Positions 11,321-23,200 of a DNA stretch of 64,000 bases are shown here, one piece after another. How positions within the stretch are numbered: position 1 is the stretch's first letter; every line of letters starts with the position of its first letter. The position numbers were made by a program, and so were the translations under genes. The notes beneath the pieces are model-generated. The model had not been told where the DNA came from. It searched no databases and saw only the letters and a list, made by a program, of their open reading frames with translations. This DNA comes from Cunninghamia lanceolata (Eukaryota; Streptophyta; Pinopsida; Cupressales; Cupressaceae): assembly GCA_027924645.1 (NCBI GenBank), contig BSBN01000242.1, positions 3,844,001 through 3,908,000 on the forward strand, in the 5' to 3' direction.

Positions 11321-12343
11321 TTGTTTAGAACTAGATGCAAATCAGGAGGTAAATGTTGTAAAGTTATAATTGATAGTGGTAGTTCTGATAACCTAGTTTC
11401 AAAGGAGATGGTGACTAAATTGAAGTTGGAAAGATTGAAACACCCTAAGCCCTGTCAGATAGCATGGATTCGGGATGATCATAAGGTGCTGGTGAGTGAA
11501 CAATGTTTGGTGAAATTTCATATTGGATCTTATCATGATGAAGTTTTGTGTGATATTATGCCCATGGATGTATGTCATATCTTGTTGGGTAGACCATGGC
11601 AGTATGATAGAAAAGATATACATGATGGGAGAAAGAATACATACAATATAACATCAAATGGAAAGAGAATTACTTTGATTCCTTTGGAAGATGATCCTAA
11701 GAGTGAAGTATGTGGAAATGCTAGAATCTGTTTGGTAGATGGAAGAAAATTTCTGGATGGTTTGAGACATGTGAATATGTGTTATGTCTTGATTCCTAAC
11801 AAGCCTGAAACATTAAAGGAGGCTGTAGAATCACAACCGGAGGAGATAACTGAATTGCTGACAGAGTATGAAGACATCATATCAAACAATGTACCTAAAG
11901 GATTGCCACCAATCAGAAGTTTTAGTCATCACATAGATCTTATACCTAGAGCTAATTTGCCTAATAAAGCAGCAAATAGAATGACACTAGTGGAGAATGA
12001 AGAACTGAATAGACAGATATAAGAGTTGTTGAGGAAAGGTTTGATCAGAGAAAGTTTGAGTTCTTGTGCAGTACCTGTAGTGTTAGCACCAAAGAAAGAT
12101 GGAGAATGGAGAATGTGTACAGACTCTAGAGCAATAAACAAGATCACAGTTAAGTATATATTCCCTTTACCTAGGATGGATGATATCATGGATTGTTTGA
12201 GTTGAGCAAAATATTTCACAGAGATAGATTTGAAGAGTGGATACCATCAGATCAAAATCAGAGAAGGAGATGAATGGAAGACTGCTTTCAAGACAAATGA
12301 AGGATTGTATGAGTGGTTAGTGATGCCTTTTGGATTGACAAAT
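11321..12343 (+). pseudogene. Chromovirus protease and N-terminal half of reverse transcriptase
   Basis: Same frame as gag. The retropepsin active site is VIIDSGSSDNLVS (about 11365-11403), followed by the C-terminal HILLGRPWQYD. The RT begins after a linker: [70 protein letters not shown] and LVMPFGLTN. The frame stops abruptly at 12343, where E1 begins; the rest of RT resumes at 55541. Stops lie at 12020 and about 12203. It would have processed the polyprotein and copied element RNA. Confidence 0.85.
12339..12343 (+). repeat. Left target-site duplication of E1 (CAAAT)
   Basis: CAAAT precedes the TG of E1 and recurs at 55536-55540 right after its CA. Both copies sit at the same codons of the chromovirus RT, so the insertion point is fixed to the base. 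Confidence 0.9.
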
Positions 12344-12574
12344 TGTTGGTTAACAGATTTTTCACCTAACTCTATATACTCTTGCCTAGACAAGTGACAA
12401 ATGTAATTAATAGTTGAGCCTAATATATTGGTATTTTATAAAGGCTCTCTGCTTCTTTAACAAGGCACAACTACCTTAGAAAGATATTCTTATGAATGAA
12501 AATTAAAATTGCTTTTAACCAGAAAGCAAAAACAAAGGCAGAGCTTTTGACCAGAAAGTAATAAAGGCAGATTT
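12344..12574 (-). other. E1 end downstream of its gene
   Basis: This 0.23-kb block follows the stop codon of the E1 gene when read on the minus strand and runs to the E1 end CCAACA. It holds a TATA-like word on each strand near 12430-12443 (TTTATAAAATACC on minus, TTTATAAAGG on plus), which could be an LTR promoter. No coding sequence. Confidence 0.45.
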
Positions 12575-12579
12575 ACAAC
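12575..12579 (+). repeat. Left target-site duplication of Tat element (ACAAC)
   Basis: ACAAC lies directly before the 5' LTR start at 12580 and is repeated at 29143-29147 after the 3' LTR. Confidence 0.9.
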
Positions 12580-13617
12580 TGTATACGCCTAAAAATGACA
12601 CGATTCACCCTAAATAAATATTCTAAATATTTATTCCCTTCTTCTATTAATTAAATAAATATTCTAAATTTATTTAATCAATTCACTGTTCCATAATTAA
12701 ATAAATTCAATTTATTTAATCAAAATTCTTCTAAGTGTCCTACACAATTAAATAATCATAAATTATTTAATTAATCCAAATTCCTCTATCCTAAGTTCTA
12801 AATTCCAAAATTTCACATCACCTTTACACCTCACCTTTTCCACCTCACCTTGTCCACCTCATCAGGTTGCACATGTAATTAAATATATTTAATATTTAAT
12901 TATCTTATTTTCCCTCACCCACATGGCCTATTTCTTCTCAAATCAGAGGTTAGTTAACTAATCAATCAAAAAAGTTAACTAACCTGTCAATTGAGTCAAA
13001 TCCTCAATCAATTTAGTCAGTCCCACGATTTATTCTTCTAACTGATCAATCAAGTCTGTTAACAGACCAGTCAATGGAGTTAACTCTCCAATCAGTTTTG
13101 TCACATCCCCCCTTTCATGATGGAGCTGAGACACTTGTCACATTTCTACTGGTTGCACATTCCTCAACCATCCTCAGCCGTTGATCTTCATATCTTCTCT
13201 CAACTGTTGATTCCCATTCTTCCAAGTCTATAAATGAAACCTCATTCTTCCATTCTAATCATCCAGGCTTTTGACATCGTTACTCTGCAGAAATATCACC
13301 AGCGCGCCTTTGGCACCCCTTTTGTCATCTACAAGCTTGAGATCACATACTTGCATTGGAGCTCATTTTCATTGCATATCATCATAGCCATTCACCATCG
13401 ACTTCCTAAAAACAGCTAAAAATATTGCACTCTCTGAGGGCTCATCTCATCTGCAAAAGGACGATTTGTGATAGGCGAACAACAGAAGTTTCGAAATGGG
13501 AGAGGTTTACACTGTGTTCGTTCATTGCTTTGTTTATTGAATCCTTCTTGTTTCACTATTCTGTTGATGTTTGGGTCATGTTTATTTCATTTGATTGATC
13601 ACCATTTTACCCTTACA
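12580..13617 (+). repeat. 5' LTR of Tat element
   Basis: Begins TGTATACGCC and ends ACCCTTACA. It matches 28105-29142 base for base apart from about 16 substitutions counted by eye. The internal TCTATAAATGAAACC near 13228-13242 is a plausible TATA box for element transcription. Confidence 0.95.
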
Positions 13618-13621
13618 TTTT

Positions 13622-13640
13622 TGGCGCCCACCGTGGGGCC
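13622..13640 (+). promoter_or_regulatory. Primer-binding site of Tat element
   Basis: TGGCGCCCACCGTGGGGCC starts four bases after the 5' LTR. This TGGCGCC type of site is common in plant Ty3/gypsy elements; which tRNA it uses was not worked out. Confidence 0.75.
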
Positions 13641-13699
13641 GTTTGCCCCTTTATTTTACCGTTTCTAAGCTTTTTTGAAGGCAGGTTCCGTACAGGTCA

Positions 13700-14065
13700 C
13701 GCAGAGTCACGCACAGATTACTTCGGCGCATCTGTTCATTTCCACGGCGCATATAAACACTGTTACGACACTTTTGCTGTTTTTGCGCATCTGTGTATTT
13801 CTGCTGCGCATATAAAGACTGTTACGGCACTTTTGCTTTTCCTGCGCATATGTGAATTTTCCCTGCACTTCTGTGTACTGTTACGGCGCTTTTATTTTTC
13901 CTGCGCATCCGTGCATTCCTGCTGCGCTTTTAAAGACTGTTACTGCACATCCATTCCTTTTAACGGCACATACGTGCAATATTGCAGCGCATTCATTATT
14001 GTTGCGCTTCTATTGATCATTTCTGCGCATCTGATCACTAAAGCTGCACATTTATAACAGGCTGA
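13700..14065 (+). repeat. Degenerate GCGCAT-rich array, leader copy 1
   Basis: About eight copies of GCGCAT followed by (A/T/C)T(A/G)T-type words are spaced roughly 20-60 bp apart, interleaved with GCGCTTTT variants and the phrase 'gactgttacggcac'. It is not a clean tandem repeat; copies differ in length. Short open frames here only reflect the repeat. The same word family recurs at 15225-15450 and, on the other strand, at 27170-27545. Confidence 0.65.
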
Positions 14066-14343
14066 GGTTTTAGTACTTTTCTAGGGGAAGTTGCTAACGC
14101 TAACCCTTTCGGAGGTGTTTTGCTGGAGCATTTTTGCAGGATAGGTGCAGGTTTAGCTCCATGTAGTTGCATCTAATTAGGTCACATTTCATTTTCAAAG
14201 GGAAAGTAAAAATTAATGTTCATTCAAATCTTCATCTAGTTCTAATTAGGGAGGAAGTAATCAGATTTATTTCTTGCTTGCATTGCAAACACTTTCCAAG
14301 TTATTGCTATCTAAAGGTTAAAATTGAACTCATCAATGATCTT

Positions 14344-14541
14344 GAAGTTAAAAATGAACCATTGCTATATCATGAGACCTGAATTTCAAAGTTAACAAAC
14401 TCGTGCTACGCGGTTTAAGAATTGAACTCACTACTGCTTTCTGAAGTTAAAATGAACCATTGCTATATCGTGAGACCTGAATTTCAAAGTTAACAAACTC
14501 GTGCTACGCGGTTTAAGAATTGAACTCACTACTGCTTTCTG
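14344..14541 (+). repeat. 99-bp tandem duplication in Tat leader
   Basis: GAAGTTAAAAATGAACCATT... at 14344 and GAAGTTAAAATGAACCATT... at 14443 begin two nearly identical units that share the phrase AACTCGTGCTACGCGG. The start of a third unit follows with more changes. Noncoding. Confidence 0.75.
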
Positions 14542-14559
14542 GGATTTAAAACGGAACCA

Positions 14560-15224
14560 CTGCTATATTGCTGAATCACTTCAAAGTTCTGTTTGAGTAG
14601 ATTAACCCATTTAGTTTTTCACTTTTAACTAGGGTGGATTAATCAGTGTATTCTGTGCTTGCGAATGACAATAGGCTTATGCTCTCCCCTCTTCTGGGTG
14701 ATCAGAGTGCTAGACTTGTCATTCTATCTGTTTAACCTTTAGGAGGGGCCTGCCCTTGGATGCACGCTTGTCCAAGTGGGAACGACCCTGAGTGGTAACA
14801 GGCTAACGCCAAGCCCTACCAAGCCACTTAAAATAAATTGTGCTTGAGGTGAAAACTTCCTGCAACAAGTGCTGTTATGTTACACTGACGGCCAACCTCC
14901 CCCAAAACCCTCTCAGGCGCAACCCTGTGAGGTTGGGAGACTCCATAACGGAGAGTAGCGCCGCCGCACGTGTAACCACTTGAATGGTTGCCCAAATTAA
15001 ATACCTCTTGTTTTAGTGGCCCAAATCCCTTATAATCTATTTCTCGCCTAGGATTTTGTGCTTGCTTTTGTCCAAAATAGAGTCAGAAAATTTACAAAAA
15101 TAATGAAAAACTACAAAATATTCTTTGTGTTTGCTGTGTTTTCTTGCTATTAAATTCATAATATCAAATCAGGAAGACCTTTTCTAGCCAAAAAATACCA
15201 AAAACAGAAGAAAAACTGAAAATT
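14560..15224 (+). other. Tat untranslated leader, unassigned part
   Basis: Noncoding leader sequence with GC-rich patches (about 14750-14980). No conserved motif recognised; no reading frame of note on either strand. Confidence 0.5.
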
Positions 15225-15450
15225 TTGCAAAAAAATCAAAGCTGTGCATTTACACATTTCTGCTGCGCATACACAGAGACTTGCTGCGCTTTTGTAGCGA
15301 CTTACTGCGCATATACATTTTTGATGCGCATATATGCACTGTTGTTGCGCATACATAGTTCACCAGACCGGCGCATTTACTGCGACTTGCTGCGCATTTG
15401 TCCATTTCTGCTGCGAATCTGTTTCTGTGCATGTGCGATAGTGAGCACTT
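15225..15450 (+). repeat. Degenerate GCGCAT-rich array, leader copy 2
   Basis: Six to seven GCGCAT or TGCGCTTTT words within 200 bp, alternating with 'cttgctgcgc' and 'tttctgctgcg' phrases, as in the array at 13700. The 141-codon frame across this part is low complexity and is probably not a gene. Confidence 0.6.
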
Positions 15451-15963
15451 GCCCTATTTTTGAAGAGAAATTTTCACCTGGTCAAAGCACCCATTTCAAC
15501 CTAGTTTCACTTTCTGAGATCAGAGTCAACCTTGTAGTCAATCTCCATCCGTTTCCCCCAACTCTTTCTCTTGCGTCCATTGTCGCATTCACCTTCTGTC
15601 CAAATCACTCTTGTCCCAAAGTCAGCCTATCCCATATCGATTCGGCATAAGTTCTTTTTCGTTTCATTAATGAATTCACGTAAGCCTAGTAGGTCACAGT
15701 ACCTTTGCTAGTAGTCTTGTTGCACGACTAAGCCCTACACAGTAAGACTGGTATCGACTACCCTTGCTCGTGGCTGGAGTCTTGTGTCAACCGTCTTACT
15801 TGAAGTCATTGAGCGAGAGAATCCTTTGTCCAAGTCTTATCCTAGGTATCCCATTCATAATAGTCTTAGTCGGCACCTTGCCAGAATTTCTAGTCCTCAC
15901 CCCCTCCATCCCGCGTCACCTTGCATGGTTCTTACTCGATCACAGTACAACAAATAAATCGAA

Positions 15964-17667
15964 GTGGCCGACTCATCTGATCACCTCCTCCCACCACGTG
16001 ATGGTGAAGAAGAGATTTCTCATGAAGAATTAGTGGTGCACATGCAAGATAGAAAATTCCAACGCGTCGTAGAGAAGATGATCCTTGAAGATCCCCATAA
16101 GTACTTCCATCATCTTGCTAGTCTCGGAATCAAACTCCCCGCAGACTTTGACATTAGCTCCATCATGGAAAATGCAGACAATGATCCTGAGAGGGGCACA
16201 AATGACATAGTCCCACATGTGCATGAGAGAGATACAAATGACACGGTTCCTCATACAAATGAGAGAGGAAAGCAACCCGTAGATCCAACTACTCCTATGG
16301 CAGACGTGAGACAACAAATCGAAAGTCTAAAGCTTGAGATATCTAACCTTAAGACTGGTACAAGTTCTAAGAACTACTCTTTGGAAGATATAGCACCATA
16401 CCCCTTTGACAGAAATTTGATCATGAAACCATTCCCCTATCAGTTCGGAGTTCCGAAATTTGACAAATATAAAGGGAAGGGGGACCCTAGAGATCATATC
16501 AGGGAATTCACTGCAGCATGTTTAGAAGTAGCTCACAACGAGACCTACTTAATGAGACTATTCCCATGATCTTTAGGTGGTCAGGCTATGGAGTGGTTCT
16601 CACGTCTCCCACCAGGAATCAAAACTTTTGATGAACTTGTCAATAAATTTATAACACACTTCTCTTACAACATAGAACACGAGGTATCTATGCTAGATCT
16701 ATGCAACACCAAACAGAAGGGTGGTGAGTCATTCGCCGCCTTCCTACAACGATGGAGACAGCTAGCTAGTAAGTGTTCTTACGACATGCCTGAGAAGCAG
16801 CTATTGGAAATGTTTGTCCACAACCTAAACACTGATCTTAGTTATCAGATTCAGATACAATGCCCTACCTCGTTCGCCAAGGTCATTGAAATGGGCCTCT
16901 TCATTGAAAAAGCTATGATCACTAAAGGAACTCTCAAGCTCTACAAGGACACACCTCCTTCCAATTATACAACAGATAAATCAAAGTTTTGGACCAAGAA
17001 CAAGAATGTGGTCAACAATGGAGTAGTGGATGCCAAGGCGGCAGCCCCTAAGCAACAACCTATATTCACTCTTAAGGGAGAAGCAAATACCGGTGCGCTC
17101 AACAAGCCACCCCCTCGGGAACCTAGACCTTGGTTCAATTCAAATCCAAGGAGAAAATTCACGCCGTTGGGGGAATCTCAAGAGTCTGCTCTCAGGAAGT
17201 TGTTGGCTAACAATGAAATTTCTCTACCGCCAACAAGTGACTACGAGCCTATCGTCAAACCTCCCTATTGGAAGGACACAGATTATTGTGAGTATCATCA
17301 AGGACAGAGGCACACGACTAACAATTGCATCTGCCTCAAGAATGTCATACAGGATATACTGGATCAAAATCAGGGAGGGACACAACAGCATACCTCCAAT
17401 GAATCTCATGTGGCCTACCGGGATCCTCTTCTAAACCACAACCAGTCGTATAACAATAATCACAACAATGGCCACAATAGCAACGATGGTCACAACAGCA
17501 ACAACTCCAATGGCCATAACAATAATGACAACAATCGCAACAGGCCAAACCAGAACAGTGGGTCGAGTAATGCTAACTATGCAAGCGTTCCCTTTGAGTA
17601 CACCATTAACTGCATTTCTGAACATGTTCCGCAAGTCAACGTAATATCCCCCAACCAACAACCATGA
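15964..17667 (+). pseudogene. Tat gag
   Basis: One frame from ATG 15964 to 17667 broken by a single TGA at 16567. The acidic N-terminal region is followed by the gag core: YPFDRNLIMKPFPYQFGVPK, FDKYKGKGDPRDHIREF, then after the stop LGGQAMEWFSRLPPGIKTFD, FITHFSYNIEHE, QKGGESFAAFLQRW and FVHNLNTDLSYQIQ. This is the capsid domain pattern of Tat/Athila-type elements. A DYCEYHQGQRHTTNNCICLK segment (about 17280-17340) resembles the Cys/His nucleocapsid motif of this group. The tail is a low-complexity Asn/His tract (NNNHNNGHNSNDGHNSNN). The product would form the particle core in the cytoplasm. Confidence 0.85.
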
Positions 17668-17699
17668 CCTAACAGAACTGGTTGTAGTATAATTACCCG

Positions 17700-18723
17700 T
17701 AGTGGTAGAGTCACGATCAACACCACTCCTCCAAGGTCGTCACCATCTCCGTCCAACTCCCGCCCATATAATGTCATCGACCAATTGCAAAAAACACCGG
17801 CTCACATTTCTATATTGGAGCTCTTGCGTCTATCTCCTTCTCATAAGGAGATTCTTGAGAAAGCCTTAGTGGAAACTACTGTTCCCACTAACCTAGCCCA
17901 AGAAAAGTTTCAAACCATGGTGGGTAATTTGACATCCTCCACTTCCATCTCGTTTACAGAGCAAGATGACCTTTCCATATCTCAACCCCACAACACTCCT
18001 CTACACATTGTCGCATTCGTGCACAAGCACCGCATCAAGAGGGTTCTCATTGATGGGGGCGCTAGTCTAAATATTTGCACGTTGAAGCTAGTCCTTGCAC
18101 TGGGGTTCTCCGAATAGGCAGTAGATCTAAGATGGAAAATTACTATCAAAGCCTATGACGAGGAGGAACGAACCACAAAGGGCACGGTTGTCCTACCCAT
18201 TCAAGTGGGACCGGTAATTAAAGATGTGGTGTGCCAAGTCCTTGATCGGGAGCTTGCTTACAATATTCTACTAGGGAGACCATGGATCCATGCCATGAAG
18301 GCTGTCCCCTCCACCTACCATCAATGCATAAAGTTCCCACACGATGGCAAGCAGGTCACCATACAAGGCGACCCCGACCCCTACCAACATTGCAATTCAT
18401 TCCAAGCAAAATCTGAATGCGTCATTCCCAATAACCGAGCCTACATTTCCCCTACTCTGCCACAAGACCATACTGCCAAAGCTTCCTCCTCGAGGCCCAA
18501 ACCGCTGAAACTTACCATAAAAGAAAATGGCGTGGGGGAGTACTCCATTGAGCACAGCCTCAACCTTGCCACCATGCCTTTGTCTCCTCACTCCTTTGGC
18601 AAACCCAAGCATCAACCTAGGCATTTTCCAAAGCCATCTGCTCCTCCTACAACTCCCGCAAATCCCTTTGTAAAATGGGGGACCTTATCCGATGAGACAG
18701 AGGAGCGAGATCTCCTGCAGTGA
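17700..18723 (+). pseudogene. Tat aspartic protease
   Basis: Continues in the gag frame. The active-site region reads RIKRVLIDGGASLNICTLKL (about 18030-18090), with the Asp-Gly-Gly form that is usual in Tat-lineage retropepsins instead of Asp-Ser/Thr-Gly. The C-terminal motif is AYNILLGRPWIHAMKAVPST (about 18220-18280). Stops at 18115 (TAG) and 18721 (TGA) interrupt it. It would cleave the gag-pol precursor. Confidence 0.85.
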
Positions 18724-19551
18724 CTTTACACTGAAGAGGAAAACACATCCCAAGAGCTACCTAGACTCCCTACAGAACTCTATGGACGGGGTGAAACTAT
18801 CTTGCACAGGATGGGATATGAGGGACAAGGCCCCATAGGCCTCAGAAAAGAAGGAATTGTTGAACCTATCCAACCTTCTCCATCCTCTTCGGCTAGAAAC
18901 ACAACTGGCCTAGGGTACAAAGGTAAAGGTAAAGCCAAAGAAAATGCCTGCCTAGTGGAGACAATTCAAACACTCCAAGTGGATAGTGACGCAGATTCAG
19001 ATGAGTCGAATGAGTATGAGTGGGATGAGCTAACAGAGTACTCCTACGATGACAAGGAGATTGACACCATCCAAACTCTCAGCCCCTACCATGAGGGACA
19101 GATGCAACGGGACAGACCACTGGAGTCTGATTTGCCCCTCCCTGAGGTTATGGCTTTCGAGGAAAGTTTCGATTCCATTGCGATAAACAACCTGGAGGAG
19201 AGCACCACCCAGAACACTATCCCCACCAGTGCCCATAATATTTCCATTCACAACATTAACGAATCAGATCTCTCATCCGACTCCCTTCCCCTCTTACACC
19301 CTGAGCTTATCGACTGGGATCTGCAAGGAACCCCTCAATTAGATATGTTCCAGAATGATGATGCTTACATTAACTATATGGAACTTAGGGATCACTTACC
19401 AAGAGGAGATCATAAAGCTGGTTTTGCTATCGAACTCAATACTGTGGCTTACTTTGGGGAGGGTGCCAAGCCTTCTAGTCACAAAAATATTAAAATCAAA
19501 ATAGATCTGATGGTGAAAACTACCGTGCGGCAGTGTCAGATCATAAAATAG
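18724..19551 (+). pseudogene. Tat protease-RT linker with G-patch motif
   Basis: Same frame as gag and protease. Right after the stop at 18721 the sequence GETILHRMGYEGQGPIGLRK followed by EGIVEPIQP fits a G-patch (Gly-rich, single hydrophobic helix start, then Gly-x-Gly and Pro-Ile). G-patch motifs are RNA-binding or helicase-activating and are known downstream of some retroviral and plant retroelement proteases. The rest is an acidic linker (SDADSDESNEYEWDE). The frame ends at 19551; pol is read in another frame from about 19542, so either a small indel or a frameshift lies near 19500-19545. Confidence 0.65.
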
Positions 19552-20810
19552 TAAAGAGAAAGGATGTATCTGAAGGTGAAAACCCAACTGTGGCACCTGA
19601 CGATGGAATGCTTGACACCCTCCCTAGTGACATGTACCAGGAACGGTCATAGATTGTGGTGGAACCAACAGAGCCAGTGAATATCGGCACCGAAGAGCAG
19701 CCCAAGATTATCCACTTCGCAAAATCTCTCACACCACCTAAGAAAACTAGGTTTGTACCATTCTTTAAGACGAAGAGATGCAGCTTTGCTTGGTCATATG
19801 CTGACATGCCAGGTCTAGACCCTAACCTGATTCTACATCATCTGCCATTGGATCCAGGGGTGAAGCCCGTAAAGCAGAAACTGAGAAAGATGCATCCCCA
19901 TATAGCCCTTTTGGTCAAGGAAGAACTCAAGAAATTTCTAGATGTGGGGTTCATCAGAGCCATAGATTACCCCGAATGGATATCAAACATTGTGCCAGTG
20001 TCTAAACCAAATGGCAGGGTTCGACTATGCAACGATTTTAGAGACCTAAACAAAGCATGCCGCAAGGATGACTTTCCATTGCCTAACATCGATATCATAG
20101 TCGACCTCACGGCAGGACATACAATGCTGTCACTCATGGATGGATTCTCAGGGTACAACCAGATCAAAATAGCACCAGAGGATCAACACAAAATAGCTTT
20201 CACTTGTCCATGGGGTACCTTTTGCTGGAATGTCATGCCTTTTGGGTTGAAAAATGCAGGTGCTACATATCAGCGAGCCATGACAACCATATTCCACGAC
20301 ATGATGCATGTGACCATGGAGGATTATGTGGACGATATCTTAGCAAAATCTCTCACAAGGGACTCACACCTGGATATCCTAGAGAAAGTCTTCCAACGGC
20401 TGGACCAATTCCAAGTTAAATTGAACCCAAAGAAATGTGTATTTGGGGTAACATCGGGCAAGCTGCTAGGCTTCATCGTGTCAGCAAATGGCATAGAGGT
20501 AGACCCAGCCAAGGTCAAAGCAATAATGGACATGCCACCGCCCAAGACTCTAACATAGTTGAGATCATTACAGGGCAAGCTGCAGGCCATCCGAAGGTTC
20601 ATCTTGCAGTTGGCAGACAAGTGCCAACCTTTCAGCCACCTCCTACACAAGAATATTCCATTTAAATGGGATGAGCAGTGCGAAGAGGCATTTAACAAGC
20701 TAAAGGAGTACCTAATGAACCCTCCTATACTCATGCCTCCGATCCAAGGAAAACCTTTGATTCTCTACATTTCTGCTACACCTACTGCTCTTGGGGCTCT
20801 CCTAGCGTAG
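19542..20810 (+). pseudogene. Tat reverse transcriptase and first RNase H
   Basis: One frame. RT motifs in order: FIRAIDYPEWISNIVPV, NGRVRLCNDFRDLNKAC, DDFPLPNIDIIVD, LMDGFSGYNQIKIAPEDQ, FGLKNAGATYQRAM and the intact catalytic MEDYVDDILAKS near 20320-20345. Thumb and connection follow (LNPKKCVFGV, GKLLGFIVS, GIEVDPAKVKAI). Connection/RNase H sequence begins near 20640 (FKWDEQCEEAFNKLKEYL). Stops at 20556 and 20808 (both TAG) interrupt the frame; both are one transition from Trp or Gln. The product would copy element RNA into DNA. Confidence 0.92.
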
Positions 20811-21420
20811 CAAGACTATGAGAACAAGGAAAGAGCTATATACTACATCAGTCGAACCTTAGTGGGCTATGAGTTACAATACTCACAGGTTGAATGATCA
20901 TGCCTTGCGGTAGTTTTTGCTTCACAAAAACTCTGACACTACATGTTGGCACATCCTGTCAAACTCATTGCCAAAATCGACCCACTAAAGTATCTTCTCA
21001 GCAAAGCAGCTCTCACAGGTCGACTAGCAAAGTGGGTTATGCTCCTTAGCGAATATGATATAGAATATGTGGACAAAAAAGCCATCAAAGGGCAAATCAT
21101 AGCTGATCAACTGGCCAAGGCACCATTACAGGACACTTCACCAATGCAGTTTGAGTTTCCCGATGAGTCTTTATTCACCCTGTCAACATCTCCTTGGAAA
21201 CTCTACTTCGACGGGTCTTACACCAACCATGGATCGGGGGCAGGTATCCTGTTTATCACTGCCCAAGGCGACACAATTCCAAAGTCCTACAGGTTGTTAT
21301 TTCCATGCACTAACAATATAGCAGAATATGAAGCCTTGGTAATTGGTCTCAAGATGGCCACTGAGTGGAAAATCCAAGCACTATGTGTCTACGGTGATTC
21401 TCAGCTTATCATTAATTAGG
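20811..21420 (+). pseudogene. Tat RNase H end and second (archaeal-type) RNase H
   Basis: Continues the pol frame with TGA codons near 20896 and 20936. After the first RNase H tail (KYLLSKAALTGRLAKWVMLL, then EYDIEYVDKKAIKGQ and ADQLAKAP) a second RNase H begins near 21195: LYFDGSYTNHGSGAGILF, NNIAEYEALVIGLKMA and VYGDSQLIIN, giving the Asp, Glu and Asp of the active site. This second aRNH domain downstream of the first is a diagnostic feature of Tat-lineage elements. A TAG at 21417 ends the open stretch; the domain tail continues to about 21570 (ENKAADAMATIASLL). Confidence 0.88.
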
Positions 21421-22943
21421 TTAGCGATGAATATCAAACCAAAGATGAGAAGCTAATCCCATACAAACGGATGGTCGACGACCTCAAGGAACACTTTGGG
21501 ACCATCTCCTTTGAACAAATACCCAGGATCGAGAACAAAGCAGCAGATGCAATGGCTACCATAGCCTCTCTTCTTGAAATACCTGAATATGAGTCATGGT
21601 ATGAGTTCCTAGTAGAAACCATTCGGTAACCGGCTTATGATCTCCTCGAAACCCATTCCATTTGCCTCCTAGTAAGATCTGATTCACCTTGGTACGGTAA
21701 GACCTACACTTACCTCAAGGACAATATTCTTCCACCCGACCTCTCTTCCAACCAAAAGTGAACTTTCATCCGACAAGCCTCCCGTTACACCATCATAGCT
21801 AATACCCTTTACCGACGTGGTCTGGATGGTACTTTACTCCATTGTCTAGAACAAGAAGAATCCGTAACCGCCTTGCGAGACGTACATGAAGGGATCTGCG
21901 GAACACACTCCAGCGGTCCTTCCTTAGCTAAGAAACTCATGCATTTGGGTTATTACTGGCCCAATATGGAAATGGATTCCTGTCAGTTCGTCATAAAGTG
22001 CAAAAAGTGCCAGATACACGGGAACCTGATTCATGCACCTGCTCAGGAGTTGAGACCTTTAATGACGCCCTGGCTCTTTTGCCAGTGGGGACTTGACCTT
22101 GTGGGAAAGATTCATCCACCTTCCAATGGCCATAAATTTATCATAACCGCCACTGAATACTTCACAAAGTGGATTGAAGCCATTCCCCTAACCACCGTCA
22201 CAGGAAAGCAAATTTCCTCGTTCATTCTGAATTACATTATCTGCCGATATGGCATCCCCTCATCCATCATAACAGATAATGGGAGACCTTTCAAAAATCA
22301 GGATGTCCAAGAACTTTGTGCGCGTTTCAAAATCCAACATCATTTCTCCACTCCATACTACCCCCAAGGTAACGGCCAAGCTGAGGCATCAAATAAAACC
22401 ATTCTGAAAATCCTAAAGAAAACTGTCAATGAAGCTGGTCGCGATTGGCACGTCCAACTCAATCCCGCTCTGTGGGCCTACAGAACCAGTATACGCACTC
22501 CCACAGGTGCTACACCCTACGCCCTTGTCTATGGCTCCGAAGCCATCCTTCCCATTGAGGTTGAACTCCCATCCCTCAGGGTGTCGTTGAAAGGTCTCAT
22601 ATCAGATGAAGAATACAGAGTCTCCAGGCTACAAGAACTAGAGCTGCTAGAGGAAAGGTCCCAGAAAGCTTTTGACCATCTCAAAGCCTATCAACAGATG
22701 ATGTCAAGAAGCTACAACCACAAGGTTAGACCAAGATGCTTCAAGGTTGGGGACCTCGTTCTAAAAGAGAACCCTCGCAATCAGCAGGATAGAGAAAAGA
22801 AAGGTAAGTTCGAGCCTAACTGGCTTGGGCCTTATGTGATTGTAGCTGCTTATGGATCGGGGGCATATCAGTTGGCCACTTCAGAGGGTGAGTTATTTGA
22901 TGATCCAATCAATAGCATGCACCTTCGCCGGTTCTATACCTAG
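21421..22943 (+). pseudogene. Tat integrase
   Basis: Same pol frame. After stops near 21627 and 21760 the integrase is open from 21873. The zinc-binding HHCC is visible (HEGICGTHSS with KCKKCQIHG), then the catalytic core: WGLDLVGKI (Asp), GIPSSIITDNGRPFKNQDVQ (Asp) and YPQGNGQAEASNKTI (Glu), so the DDE triad is complete. ALWAYRTSIRTPTGATPYAL and the C-terminal GPYVIVAAYGSGAYQLA follow. It would join element cDNA to host DNA in the nucleus. The frame ends at TAG 22941. Confidence 0.93.
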
Positions 22944-23200
22944 GAGAACCCCAGTGCAAAGGGGCACCATGAAATCAAAAAAAAAACAAAAAAAAAATTG
23001 AAAAGAGAAAATACAAAAAAATTAGAAAAAATTGAAAGGCATACAAAAAAAATCATCCTTTGGTGAAAACCTGGCAAACAGGCGCCTTGGATAGGTATCG
23101 TGATGAAAACCTGGCAAACAGGGGTCATGTTTACTTTCTAGCTTCTCGTGCTAATAAAAGCAAGTGATGAAAACCTGGTAAATGGGCGTTACTTGTGATC
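22944..23200 (+). repeat. A-rich tract and short 'gaaaacctgg' repeats
   Basis: A-rich DNA (22975-23055) is followed by three copies of a GTGATGAAAACCTGGCAAAC-like word at about 23062, 23100 and 23166. Noncoding spacer after integrase. Confidence 0.6.

Noticed and set aside
13720..15650. CRISPR-like spaced repeats (GCGCAT words)
   Set aside because: The words are 6-8 bp, spacing is irregular, there are no unique spacers of constant size and no cas genes; the DNA is eukaryotic.
17345..17777. Minus-strand Cys- and Val-rich frames opposite the Tat gag tail
   Set aside because: They mirror the Asn/His low-complexity tract of gag read backwards; no signal for a gene.
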